Shown here: positions 18,526 to 27,131 of the stretch, one piece after another
Numbering within the stretch: the stretch's first letter is position 1
How the letters are laid out: every line of letters begins with the position of its first letter
From: Naasia lichenicola
Lineage (GTDB): Bacteria; Actinomycetota; Actinomycetes; Actinomycetales; Microbacteriaceae
Assembly (NCBI RefSeq): GCF_004801885.1
Contig: NZ_SSSM01000005.1
Span: 186,001 to 250,000 of the forward strand
Direction of reading: 5' to 3'
DNA length: 64,000 bases
Translations under genes and position numbers: made by a program
The notes under the pieces: generated by a model
Databases searched by the model: none
Seen by the model: only the letters and a program-made list of their open reading frames with translations
What the model was told of the DNA's origin: nothing

Positions 18526-21351
18526 CTATTCACGCAGCGGGATGCGTCGGCCGTTCAGGTCGTCGAGCACGGCGGCGAGACCGGGACGCCGCTCCTCCGC
18601 GAACATGATCAGAGAGTCCCCCAGCGGGCTGTCGGGCCGCCACATCCCCATGCCGCTCCAGGCATGTCCGAATCCGTAGCCGATCCGATCGAAGTAGGCC
18701 ATGATCGCGGCCCGGGCCTCGACGTCGTCGAGGATGTCGGCGAGCGGGGTCTCCATCGAGAGTGCGCTGCGGTCCTCGTCGACGGCGGCGATGTCGACGC
18801 TGAAGCTGTGCCGTCCGCTGCCGACCTCGCGCGTGACGCCGCCGAACGGCAGGACCACCCGCGCGCGCTGCCCGGCCGGGATGTCCGCCACGAGCTCGAA
18901 GACCCCGTCGCGGATCTTCCATGCCACGGTCAGCGGGCCGTAGCCCGCGTCGAGCTTCGCCGTCGCCGAGGTCAGGCCGCCGCCGGGGACGGGGGCGATC
19001 TCGACGAGGTCGTACCCCGGTGAGGCGGGGGCGATCCCGCCGATGACCCGGTGCATCCAGTCCGCGACGCTGCCGAGCGCGTAGTGGTTGAACGAGGTCA
19101 TCTCCCCCGGGTTCACCGAGCCGTCGGGCAGCATGCTGTCCCAGCGCTCCCAGATGGTGGTCGCCCCCATCGTGATCGGGTAGAGCCAGCTCGGCAGTCC
19201 CTCCTCGATCAGCATCCGGTAGGCGACATCAGTGTGGCCGGTCGCGTGCAGGGCCTGACAGATGATGGGCGTCCCCATGAAGCCTGTGCGGATCCGATAG
19301 TCGTAGGCGCGGACCAGCTGGGCCAGGCGCTCCCCGGCCGCGGCGCGCTGGGCGGGGTCGACCAGCAGGTCAAAGGCGATCGCGACCGTGTACGCGGTGT
19401 GGGCGTCGGACATCATCCGACCGCCCGGGGTCACGTACTCGCGGGCGAACGCGCTGCGGATGTCGTCGGCGAGCGCGGAGTAGACCGTGGCGTCCTCCCC
19501 CTTGCCGAGGGCAAGGGCGGCCGTTGCGAGCGCGCGCGTCGAGTGGGCGAAGTAGGCGGTGGCGACGAGGTCCTTGTCCGCCTTGGCGTCGGCGGGGTTG
19601 TGCGGCGACGCGGTGGGGTCGAGCCAGTCCCCGAACTGGAATCCGCCCGTCCACAGCAGGTCATCGCCTGCCCGCTGACGGAGAAGCTCGACCCATTCGC
19701 GCATCGAGGGGTAGTGCTCCTCCAGTGCCGCGAGGTCGCCCGACTGGCGGAAGAGCGCATCGGGGACCAGGGTGGCGGCGTCACCCCAGGCTGCGGCCGG
19801 CAGCGCCTTCTGCCTGATGGGGTTGGGCACGACCATGGGCACGGAGCCCGCCTCGCGCTGCTCGATCGCGAGATCGCGCAGCCACGAGCCGAGGAACGCC
19901 CGGGTGTCGAAGAGATAGCCGGCCGTCGGCGCGAACACCTGGATGTCGCCTGTCCAGCCGAGGCGCTCGTCGCGCTGCGGGCAGTCGGTCGGGATGCTGA
20001 GGAAGTTGCCCTTCATGCCCCAGACGACATTGCTGTGCAGCTGATCGAGCGTGGGGTTGCTCGTCTCGAGGAACCCGGTGCGCTCGAGATCGCTGTGCAC
20101 GACGACGGCCGTGACGGCGGCGGCAGGCACGTCCCAGCCGGTGATCTGGGCGTAGCGGAAGCCGTGGAAGGTGAAGCGCGGGCTCCAGGTGCGCCGGGTC
20201 CCGTCCGAGGTGAAGCTGTCGGTCGCCGCGGCGTGCCGGAGCGGTCGGATGGCGAGCTCGCCGTGCTCGAGCACCTCGGCGTGCCGCAGGGTGACGGTCG
20301 TGCCGGCGGGGGCGTCGATGGAGAGCTCGAGCCAGCCGACGAGGTTCTGGCCGAAGTCGAGCACGGTGCCGCCGGATGGGGTGGACACCTCGTCGAGAAC
20401 GGGTCGCCGCTCGATCCGACGGACGGGCGGCAGCGACGCGGGAGCGAGCCGGGAGATGGCCGCATCGACCAGCACGGCCGGCTGCCCGCCGGGGAATGCC
20501 GCACCGGGCTCGAAGCCGTCGTCAGCGGCTCGGGCGTCGTAGTGCTCGCCCTGGTAGATGCTCGCGCTGATCGTGGGACCGGAGGCGGACGCCGTCCAGT
20601 CGGGACCGGTCACGATGAGCTCGGAGCGTCCATCCGCGTAGTCGAGCCGCAGCTGCATCGAGAGCGCGACCGGGCCGGGGTAGGCGACCGAGAAGCGGCC
20701 GTCGAAGCCGAAGCGCTCCCGGTACCAGCCCTCGGCGACTGTGGCGCCCAGCACGTTGACCCCCGACGACACCGCCTCGGTGACGTCGAAGGTCTGGAAG
20801 AGCAGTCGCTCGGCGTAGGACGTCCAGCCGGGCGCGAGCACCTCGTCGCCGATCACTGCGCCGTTGAGGATCGGCTCGTAGACGCCGTGCGCGGTGGAGG
20901 ACAGGGCCGCCCGGACGACGGTCCCGCTGGGGATGAACTCGGTGCGGAAGCGCACCGTCGAGCGTGCTGCGTCGACCGCGTCCTCGATCTCGCCGGGAGC
21001 CGCGATGAACGGAGCCTTCCAGTCCGCCGGCACGAGCGGCCCGGTCGCCGCCGACACCCACTCCCCCGGCTCGCCGAGCACGCCGTCGCCGCCCGCGACC
21101 GCGACCCGCACCTCGATCGAGTCGTAGGCCGTCAGCGCGGCGAACGGCCACGGCACGTTCTGCGAGCGAGCGCCCGGAAGGTCGGCGGTCTCCGTCTCGT
21201 TCCCGCGCCGGAGCTCGATCCGAGCCGAGGTCTGTGTCCAGTCGTCGACGTCTGAGACGACCTGCCAGGAGAGGGTGGGTTCGGCGTCCGCCAGATGGAA
21301 CGGTGCACCTCGTTGCGCGAACCAGAGTCGTGTCACGGCGGCGGTTGTCAT
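18526..21351 (-). CDS. alpha-L-rhamnosidase, glycoside hydrolase family 78
   Basis: The 941-residue protein has N-terminal beta-sandwich domains (TLSWQV, WKAPFIAAP, EGWYRERFGFDGRF), a concanavalin-like domain (TVLDFGQNLVGWLEL), then the GH78 (alpha/alpha)6 barrel. The catalytic region reads DCPQRDERLGWTGD (general acid probably E462). A downstream WERWDSMLPDG motif and a C-terminal beta-sandwich follow. It releases L-rhamnose from plant glycosides or pectin fragments. There is no signal peptide, so it should act in the cytoplasm. A GGAG site supports the ATG at 21351 rather than 21363. The 65 residues at the C-terminus extend past the usual family end. The released rhamnose can enter the rha genes at 23.8-28.6 kb. 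Confidence 0.93.
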   Translation of the reverse strand: MTTAAVTRLWFAQRGAPFHLADAEPTLSWQVVSDVDDWTQTSARIELRRGNETETADLPGARSQNVPWPFAALTAYDSIEVRVAVAGGDGVLGEPGEWVSAATGPLVPADWKAPFIAAPGEIEDAVDAARSTVRFRTEFIPSGTVVRAALSSTAHGVYEPILNGAVIGDEVLAPGWTSYAERLLFQTFDVTEAVSSGVNVLGATVAEGWYRERFGFDGRFSVAYPGPVALSMQLRLDYADGRSELIVTGPDWTASASGPTISASIYQGEHYDARAADDGFEPGAAFPGGQPAVLVDAAISRLAPASLPPVRRIERRPVLDEVSTPSGGTVLDFGQNLVGWLELSIDAPAGTTVTLRHAEVLEHGELAIRPLRHAAATDSFTSDGTRRTWSPRFTFHGFRYAQITGWDVPAAAVTAVVVHSDLERTGFLETSNPTLDQLHSNVVWGMKGNFLSIPTDCPQRDERLGWTGDIQVFAPTAGYLFDTRAFLGSWLRDLAIEQREAGSVPMVVPNPIRQKALPAAAWGDAATLVPDALFRQSGDLAALEEHYPSMREWVELLRQRAGDDLLWTGGFQFGDWLDPTASPHNPADAKADKDLVATAYFAHSTRALATAALALGKGEDATVYSALADDIRSAFAREYVTPGGRMMSDAHTAYTVAIAFDLLVDPAQRAAAGERLAQLVRAYDYRIRTGFMGTPIICQALHATGHTDVAYRMLIEEGLPSWLYPITMGATTIWERWDSMLPDGSVNPGEMTSFNHYALGSVADWMHRVIGGIAPASPGYDLVEIAPVPGGGLTSATAKLDAGYGPLTVAWKIRDGVFELVADIPAGQRARVVLPFGGVTREVGSGRHSFSVDIAAVDEDRSALSMETPLADILDDVEARAAIMAYFDRIGYGFGHAWSGMGMWRPDSPLGDSLIMFAEERRPGLAAVLDDLNGRRIPLRE

Positions 21352-21510
21352 GGTGCTCTCCATCGAGTCGTGCCCACGAGGGCAGCGTGCGTCATTCGGT
21401 GTCGCTCAGCGACGCGTTCTGCGAAAACCATACAGTCGCTAGGAATTCACGGCCAGCCCCGGTCCACGGTCCGAGCTCGGATCGGCGCATGCCGAACTGC
21501 CGGGGCGATG

Positions 21511-21544
21511 CTTCGATACGTCGCGCAAGCGTGCGCGACTACTC
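21511..21544. repeat. REP-like palindrome overlapping a gene end
   Basis: Reading the minus strand, GAGTAG is followed by GTCGCGCA-CGCT-TGCGCGAC and GTATCGAAG, the same architecture as the repeats at 2.0 and 8.8 kb. The TAG of GAGTAG is the stop codon of the nucleoside-hydrolase-like gene, so the repeat has become part of the coding end. Confidence 0.7.
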
Positions 21545-22507
21545 AGCATCCCGCCTATCGGCGCTTTCGCGCCTCGGGGCGTGATCAAATGCCGCGAACT
21601 TGTGGAACATGTCCTCGAACATCAGGCGGTTGTCGAGGGCGGTGAACACGCGCAGGGGACGGCCGTCGGGGTTGTCCTCGTACCAGCCCTCGTCGTTCAT
21701 GATCGGGGTGGGGATGACCACCGAGTCGCTCGATGCGGGACCCGGCTCGAAGGCCGTCTGCAGAGCGGTCAGCAGGACGAGAGGACTGTCGCCCAGGCAG
21801 TAGGTCTCGCCCATCGATCGACCGGCGGCCTCGACGTAGCCCCGCACTCGATCGAGGCTGTCGGCGAGGAACGATCCGAGGGCACCCGTCGGGCGCAGTC
21901 GATGGTCGATCTCGGCCCAGGAGACGAGCGCCTGTCGATAGGCGTTGCGCGGCACCTGCCACACCGGGATGTCCGACTCGTTGAACACGACCTGCACCGA
22001 TGGGATGTCGATGGCGAGGTTGTACTCGACCATGCCGGCCACCGGCAGCGGTGTGCCGATGCCCTCGTGCTCGGGGCCGCCGATCCAGATCGCGGTGAGG
22101 CGCGAGCCGATCCGCGGCTCCTTCAGCCATGCGCTGGCGAGCTCGGTCATGCCGGCGCCGAGCACGATGTAGAGCGGCAGGTCGGTGTCCTCGCGCATGG
22201 CCTCGGCGATGATGGCGTCCGCGGCCTCCGTGGAGGCGACAGGAGTCGAGGGCGCGGGGAGCGCGGTGTTGCTTCCGGTGAGGACCGTGATGTCGGAGCC
22301 GAGTCGGGTCAGCAGATCCCGCGCGATGGCGGCCGCGTTCTCGGCCTGCGTCTCCGAGGGGTCGAAGAAGTCGCCGAACTTCAGATGCGATCCGATCACG
22401 AAGGGGATCTCGACGGACGGACTCAGCACATGGTGCGCGAGCTGGAACAGGTCGTCGGGGTCACCGGAGAAGTCGTTGTCGACGATCACGCGCATGCGGG
22501 CGGTCAT
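21539..22507 (-). CDS. nucleoside-hydrolase-like protein (IUNH family)
   Basis: This 322-residue protein starts with VIVDNDFSGDPDD, the aspartate cluster that binds calcium in inosine-uridine preferring nucleoside hydrolases. It continues with IVLGAGMTELASAWL, IWIGGPE and a C-terminal part containing RVFTALDNRLMFEDMFHKF. The family splits N-ribosyl bonds, but several members near sugar operons have unknown substrates. ATG at 22507 has an AAAGG site. The 187-base gap upstream of the rhamnosidase gene carries only a REP-like repeat. The place between rhamnosidase and rhamnose genes suggests a glycoside-related rather than purine role (inference). Confidence 0.8.
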   Translation of the reverse strand: MTARMRVIVDNDFSGDPDDLFQLAHHVLSPSVEIPFVIGSHLKFGDFFDPSETQAENAAAIARDLLTRLGSDITVLTGSNTALPAPSTPVASTEAADAIIAEAMREDTDLPLYIVLGAGMTELASAWLKEPRIGSRLTAIWIGGPEHEGIGTPLPVAGMVEYNLAIDIPSVQVVFNESDIPVWQVPRNAYRQALVSWAEIDHRLRPTGALGSFLADSLDRVRGYVEAAGRSMGETYCLGDSPLVLLTALQTAFEPGPASSDSVVIPTPIMNDEGWYEDNPDGRPLRVFTALDNRLMFEDMFHKFAAFDHAPRRESADRRDAE

Positions 22508-22548
22508 GGGTACCTTTCGCGCGGGAATGCGGCCCGCTTCTGCTGTGC

Positions 22549-22562
22549 TGCATATCGATTCA
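22549..22562. promoter_or_regulatory. shared element TGCATATCGATTCA
   Basis: This 14-mer upstream of the nucleoside-hydrolase-like gene matches the element at 7816-7829 upstream of the transketolase operon in 13 of 14 positions. Both lie 45-60 bases before a minus-strand start. It could be a common regulator site or a promoter core. Confidence 0.35.
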
Positions 22563-22599
22563 TGTTCGACTGAACAGAATCAGCACCATTCTGCCGCGG

Positions 22600-23643
22600 T
22601 CAGGCCGAAAGCGCACCCGGGTCGGAGCCGATCGCACCGCCGCTCGAGGCGCGGACCACCAGCACCGGGGGGAAGACCACGTGCTCGCGCACCGCCCCCT
22701 CGGGATCCTCCAGCTCCCGTTCGACGAGCTCGACCGCCGTCCGGCCCATCAGCTCGCTCGGCTGACGGATGGACGTGATCGGCACCACGGCGGCATTCGC
22801 GAAGGCGATGTCGTCGTAGCCGACCAGAGCCACCTGCTCGGGCACCCGCACCGAGCCGGTCAGCATGAACGCCTGCAGCAGCCCCACCGCGACGAGGTCG
22901 TTCGCCGCGAACACCGCGTCTGGCAGCTCGTCGGAGCTCCGCGCGCGGAGGCTCTCCCCCACGAGTCGGCCGTGCTCGACGGTCAGCTGCGGGATGGGCA
23001 GGACCTCGATCTCTGCGCCCGGCACCTCGGCGATCGCCTGCCGCGCTCCCTCGAGGCGGTCGGCCACCTGCTGGAGCCCCACAGGGCCGCCGACGAAGGC
23101 GACGCGCCGCCGGCCGAGCTGGAGCAGATGCTCCACCGCCAGTCGGCCGCCCTGGATGTCATCCACCGAGACCGAGGAGAACCCCTCGAGGTCCGCCCGC
23201 CGGTCCACGAGCACCACGGGCACGCCACGCGATCGCATGCGCTCGAGCCGTGCGGTCAGCTCGCCCACCGGGGACAGCAGGATGCCGCGGACGCGCTGCT
23301 CCTCGAACAGATCGAGGTAGCGCTGCTCGCGCTCGGGATCCTGATCGCTGTTGCCCGTGAGGACCGCGATGCCGAGGTCCTGCGCCGCATTCTCGGCACC
23401 GCGGGCCACATCCGTGAAGAACGGGTTGGACGCGTCGAGCACGATCAGCCCGATGGCTCGGCTGCGTCCCGCCCGCAGCTGTCGCGCCGCGTCATTGCGC
23501 ACGAAGCCGAGCGAGTCGATCGCCTCATGCACCCGCCGGATCGTCTCGGAGTTCACCTTCTCCGGCTTGTTCAGCACGTTCGAGACGGTGCCGACCGAGA
23601 CGCCTGCGCGGTTCGCCACGTCGCGGACGCTGATGGATGCCAT
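22600..23643 (-). CDS. LacI-family transcriptional regulator (probable rhamnose regulator)
   Basis: The 347-residue protein has the LacI headpiece (ISVRDVANRAGVSVGTVSNVLNKPEKVN, residues 4-31) with hinge helix VRNDAARQLRAGRS, then a periplasmic-binding-like effector domain (GLIVLDASNPFFTDVARGAE, LLSPVGE, VLVDRRA, VAFVGGP, DAVFAANDLVAVG, VGYDDIAFANAAV). The ATG at 23643 with GAGG upstream is the natural start; an extension to 23694 has no support. It is transcribed away from rhaI, and a perfect operator-like palindrome lies in the shared 147-base gap. It most likely represses the rhamnose genes until a pathway sugar is present. Confidence 0.9.
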   Translation of the reverse strand: MASISVRDVANRAGVSVGTVSNVLNKPEKVNSETIRRVHEAIDSLGFVRNDAARQLRAGRSRAIGLIVLDASNPFFTDVARGAENAAQDLGIAVLTGNSDQDPEREQRYLDLFEEQRVRGILLSPVGELTARLERMRSRGVPVVLVDRRADLEGFSSVSVDDIQGGRLAVEHLLQLGRRRVAFVGGPVGLQQVADRLEGARQAIAEVPGAEIEVLPIPQLTVEHGRLVGESLRARSSDELPDAVFAANDLVAVGLLQAFMLTGSVRVPEQVALVGYDDIAFANAAVVPITSIRQPSELMGRTAVELVERELEDPEGAVREHVVFPPVLVVRASSGGAIGSDPGALSA

Positions 23644-23739
23644 CCAATCCTCTCGGGTCGTGTCGGGTCGTGTTGTGTCGTGTCGCCGAGCCAATCGTTG
23701 ACACGCTAACGGGCACGGGCTATCTTCGCTTGACGGCTG

Positions 23740-23757
23740 TGTTGAAACGATTCAACA
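23740..23757. promoter_or_regulatory. LacI-type operator upstream of rhaI
   Basis: TGTTGAAACGATTCAACA has perfect 7-base arms around ACGA, the size and sequence style of LacI-family operators. It follows a TTGACG -35-like box (23730-23735), so a bound repressor would cover the -10 region of the rhaI promoter. Confidence 0.75.
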
Positions 23758-23790
23758 ATCGCAGACGAATACACGAAGAAAGTGCACCCG

Positions 23791-24954
23791 ATGATCAACG
23801 ACGACATCCTCGATCGGCTGGCCACCCAGGTCATCGAGCTCCCCTCCTGGGCCTTCGGCAACTCGGGAACGCGCTTCAAGGTCTTCGCCCAGGCGGGCGT
23901 CCCCCGCAACCCGCGGGAGAAGATCGCCGACGCCGCCAAGGTGAACGAGCTCACGGGACTCGCGCCCAAGGTCGCGCTGCAGATCCCGTGGGACAAGGTC
24001 GACGACTACGCCTCGCTTCGCTCTTACGCGGAGGACTTCGGCGTCGAGCTCGGCACGGTCAACTCCAACACGTTCCAGGACGACGACTACAAGTTCGGCA
24101 GCTTGACCCACTGGGATCCCCGCATCCGCCAGAAGGCCATCGACCACCACTTCGACTGCATCGACGTGATGGACGCGACAGGATCGCGTGACCTCAAGAT
24201 CTGGCTCGCCGACGGCACCAACTACCCGGGCCAGGACGACATCCGCGCCCGTCAGGACCGCCTCGCCGACTCGCTGCAGCAGATCTACGCCAGGATCGGC
24301 GACGACCAGCGGCTCGTCCTCGAGTACAAGTTCTTCGAGCCGGCCTTCTACCACATGGACGTCCCCGACTGGGGAACCGCCTACACGCAGGTGCTCGCCC
24401 TCGGCGACAAGGCGCACGTCTGCCTGGACACCGGTCACCACGCGCCGGGCACGAACATCGAGTTCATCGTGGCGCAGCTGCTGCGCCTCGGTCGGCTCGG
24501 CTCGTTCGACTTCAACTCCCGCTTCTACGCCGACGACGACCTGATCGTCGGATCGGCCGACCCGTTCCAACTGTTCCGGATCCTCTATGAGGTCGTCCGC
24601 GGCGACGGCTTCGGCCCGGACAGCGGGGTCGCGTTCATGCTCGACCAGTGCCACAACATCGAGAAGAAGATCCCCGGCCAGATCCGCTCGGTGCTCAACG
24701 TGCAGGAGATGACGGCGCGCGCGCTGCTCGTCGATCGCGACGCCCTCGCCACGGCGCAGGCGGCGGGCGACGTGCTCGGCGCCCACGAGATCTTCAACGA
24801 CGCTTTCTACACCGACGTGCGCCCCGCCCTCGCGGACTGGCGCGAGAAGCGCGGACTCCCCGCCAACCCGATGAAGGCGTACGCCGCGAGCGGCTATCAG
24901 GAGCAGATCGAGGCGGACCGCGTCGGCGGCGAGCAGGCCGGCTGGGGCGCATAG
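23791..24954 (+). CDS. rhaI: L-rhamnose isomerase, RhaI type
   Basis: The 387-residue protein matches the RhaI class of L-rhamnose isomerases: IELPSWAFGNSGTRFKVF at the N-terminus, EYKFFEPAFYHMDVPDWG, VCLDTGHHAPGTNIEFIVAQLLRLG and FDFNSRFYADDDLIVGSADPFQLFRI. Metal ligands lie in the Glu, Asp and His residues of these blocks. It converts L-rhamnose to L-rhamnulose. I chose ATG at 23791; a GTG at 23782 would add three residues. It is first in the rhaI-rhaEW-rhaB operon and follows a LacI-type operator. Confidence 0.93.
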   Translation: MINDDILDRLATQVIELPSWAFGNSGTRFKVFAQAGVPRNPREKIADAAKVNELTGLAPKVALQIPWDKVDDYASLRSYAEDFGVELGTVNSNTFQDDDYKFGSLTHWDPRIRQKAIDHHFDCIDVMDATGSRDLKIWLADGTNYPGQDDIRARQDRLADSLQQIYARIGDDQRLVLEYKFFEPAFYHMDVPDWGTAYTQVLALGDKAHVCLDTGHHAPGTNIEFIVAQLLRLGRLGSFDFNSRFYADDDLIVGSADPFQLFRILYEVVRGDGFGPDSGVAFMLDQCHNIEKKIPGQIRSVLNVQEMTARALLVDRDALATAQAAGDVLGAHEIFNDAFYTDVRPALADWREKRGLPANPMKAYAASGYQEQIEADRVGGEQAGWGA

Positions 24955-25021
24955 CCGCTCGGCATCCGCGTCTTCTCCCCCACCCTCTTCTCCGCACTTC
25001 CGACATGACTGGACCTCTCCG

Positions 25022-27058
25022 ATGACCAACCCCGCTGCCGCCGCGCTGATCGCGCGCTCCAACCGACTCGGCGCAGACCCGCGCAACACCAACTACGCCG
25101 GCGGCAACACCTCCGCCAAGGGCACCGAGACGGATCCGGTCACCGGTGAGGACGTCGAACTGATGTGGGTGAAGGGCTCGGGCGGCGACCTGGGGACCCT
25201 GACCGAGGCGGGCCTCGCCGTGCTGCGCGTCGACCGGCTGCGCGCGCTCGCCGGCGTCTACCCGGGCCTCGAGCGCGAGGACGAGATGGTCCCGGCGTTC
25301 GACTACACGCTGCACGGCAAGGGCGGTGCAGCGCCGTCGATCGACACCGCCATGCACGGCCTCGTCGACGCGGCGCACGTGGATCACCTGCACCCCGACT
25401 CGGGCATCGCCATCGCCACCGCGGCGGACGGCGAGGAGCTGACGGCGAAGATCTTCGGCGAGAAGGTCGTCTGGGTGCCGTGGCGTCGTCCCGGCTTCCA
25501 GCTCGGCCTCGACATCGCCGCCATCAAGGAGGCGAACCCGTCCGCGATCGGCTGCATCCTGGGCGGTCACGGCATCACCGCATGGGGTGACACCAGCGAC
25601 GAGACCGAGGCCAACTCGCTCTGGATCATCGACACCGCGGCCCGGTACATCGAGGCGAACGGCCGGCCGACTCCGTTCGGCCCGGCGCTCGACGGCTTCG
25701 GCGCGCTGCCCGAGGACGAGCGCCGCGCACGCGCCGCCGCCCTGGCCCCCACGATCCGTGCGCTCGTCTCGACCGACAGGCCGCAGGTCGGCTCGTTCAC
25801 CGACGACGCCGTGGTGCTCGACTTCCTCGCCTCCGCGGAGCACCCGCGCCTCGCGGCGCTCGGCACGAGCTGCCCCGACCACTTCCTGCGCACCAAGGTC
25901 AAGCCGATGGTGCTCGACCTGCCGCCCACCGCCTCCGTCGAGGAGCAGCTCGCCCGTCTGGGAGAGCTGCACGAGCAGTACCGCGTCGACTACCAGGCCT
26001 ACTACGACGCCTATGCGACCGCCGACTCCCCCGCCATCCGTGGCGCCGACCCCGCGATCGTGCTCATCCCCGGCGTCGGCATGTTCAGCTACGGCACCAA
26101 CAAGCAGACCGCCCGCGTCGCCGGCGAGTTCTACATCAACGCGATCAACGTGATGCGCGGCGCGGAGTCGCTCTCGACCTATGCGCCGATCAGCGACCTC
26201 GAGAAGTTCCGGATCGAGTACTGGGCGCTCGAGGAGGCCAAACTCTCCCGCCTGCCGAAGCCGAAGCCACTGGCGACCCGCATCGCGCTCGTCACCGGTG
26301 CGGCATCCGGAATCGGCAAGGCCATCGCCACCCGCCTCGCGGCGGAGGGCGCGTGCGTCGTGATCGCCGACCTCGACCTGGCGAGGGCGCAGGAGGCCGC
26401 GGCGGAGATCGGCGGCACCGATGTCGCCGTCGGCGTGCAGGCGAACGTCACCGACGAGGACCAGGTGCAGGCCGCGGTCGACGCCGCGGTGCTGGCGTTC
26501 GGCGGCCTCGACATCGTCGTCAACAACGCTGGGCTGTCGCTCTCGAAGTCCCTGCTCGAGACCACGGTCGCCGACTGGGATCTGCAGCACAACGTGATGG
26601 CGAAGGGCTCGTTCCTCGTCTCCCGTGCCGCCGCCAGGGTGCTCATCGACCAGAAGCTCGGCGGGGACGTCATCTACATCTCATCCAAGAACTCGGTCTT
26701 CGCCGGCCCCAACAACATCGCCTACTCCGCGACGAAGGCCGATCAGGCCCACCAGGTGCGCCTGCTGGCGGCCGAGCTCGGCGAGCACGGAGTCAAGGTC
26801 AACGGCATCAACCCCGACGGCGTCGTCCGCGGGTCGGGCATCTTCGCCGGCGGCTGGGGCGCCAAGCGCGCGGCCGTCTACGGCGTGCCCGAGGAGGAGC
26901 TCGGCAAGTACTACGCGCAGCGCACCCTCCTGAAGCGGGAGGTGCTGCCCGAGAACGTGGCGAACGCGGTGTTCGTCCTCTGCTCCAGCGACCTCAGCCA
27001 CACAACGGGCCTGCACATCCCGGTCGACGCCGGCGTCGCCGCCGCCTTCCTCCGCTGA
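25022..27058 (+). CDS. rhaEW: bifunctional L-rhamnulose-1-phosphate aldolase / L-lactaldehyde dehydrogenase (SDR)
   Basis: The 678-residue fusion has a class II aldolase domain (about 1-400; zinc ligands H122 and H124 in HVDHLHPDSG, H183 in GGHGITAWGD). A short-chain dehydrogenase domain (about 415-678) has the NAD loop TGAASGIG (425-432), NNAG (501-504) and the Y568/K572 pair. The aldolase makes DHAP plus L-lactaldehyde. In characterised RhaEW proteins the second domain oxidises L-lactaldehyde to L-lactate. Adjacent lldD fits lactate as the product. It lies 67 bases after rhaI and 73 before rhaB. Confidence 0.93.
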   Translation: MTNPAAAALIARSNRLGADPRNTNYAGGNTSAKGTETDPVTGEDVELMWVKGSGGDLGTLTEAGLAVLRVDRLRALAGVYPGLEREDEMVPAFDYTLHGKGGAAPSIDTAMHGLVDAAHVDHLHPDSGIAIATAADGEELTAKIFGEKVVWVPWRRPGFQLGLDIAAIKEANPSAIGCILGGHGITAWGDTSDETEANSLWIIDTAARYIEANGRPTPFGPALDGFGALPEDERRARAAALAPTIRALVSTDRPQVGSFTDDAVVLDFLASAEHPRLAALGTSCPDHFLRTKVKPMVLDLPPTASVEEQLARLGELHEQYRVDYQAYYDAYATADSPAIRGADPAIVLIPGVGMFSYGTNKQTARVAGEFYINAINVMRGAESLSTYAPISDLEKFRIEYWALEEAKLSRLPKPKPLATRIALVTGAASGIGKAIATRLAAEGACVVIADLDLARAQEAAAEIGGTDVAVGVQANVTDEDQVQAAVDAAVLAFGGLDIVVNNAGLSLSKSLLETTVADWDLQHNVMAKGSFLVSRAAARVLIDQKLGGDVIYISSKNSVFAGPNNIAYSATKADQAHQVRLLAAELGEHGVKVNGINPDGVVRGSGIFAGGWGAKRAAVYGVPEEELGKYYAQRTLLKREVLPENVANAVFVLCSSDLSHTTGLHIPVDAGVAAAFLR

Positions 27059-27062
27059 TGCG

Positions 27063-27109
27063 GGTTCCGCGAGTTGGGCCCCTTGGCGCACGCTTGCGCC
27101 AAGGGAACC
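27063..27109. repeat. strong hairpin between rhaEW and rhaB
   Basis: An 11-bp perfect stem CCCTTGGCGCA (27080-27090) / TGCGCCAAGGG (27095-27105) has a CGCT loop, with outer GGTTCC (27063-27068) and GGAACC (27104-27109). It sits just after the rhaEW stop, inside the operon. It may reduce read-through or stabilise the upstream mRNA. There is no T-tract. Confidence 0.6.
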
Positions 27110-27131
27110 AGCTCTGGTTCGGAGGGCGTCG

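Noticed and set aside
19051-21255. 734-codon open frame opposite the GH78 gene
   Set aside because: It mirrors the coding periodicity of the clear rhamnosidase and shows no domain motif or ribosome binding site.
24794-26590. 598-codon open frame opposite rhaEW
   Set aside because: A shadow of the verified aldolase-dehydrogenase fusion; Arg/Val/Gly-rich with no motif.
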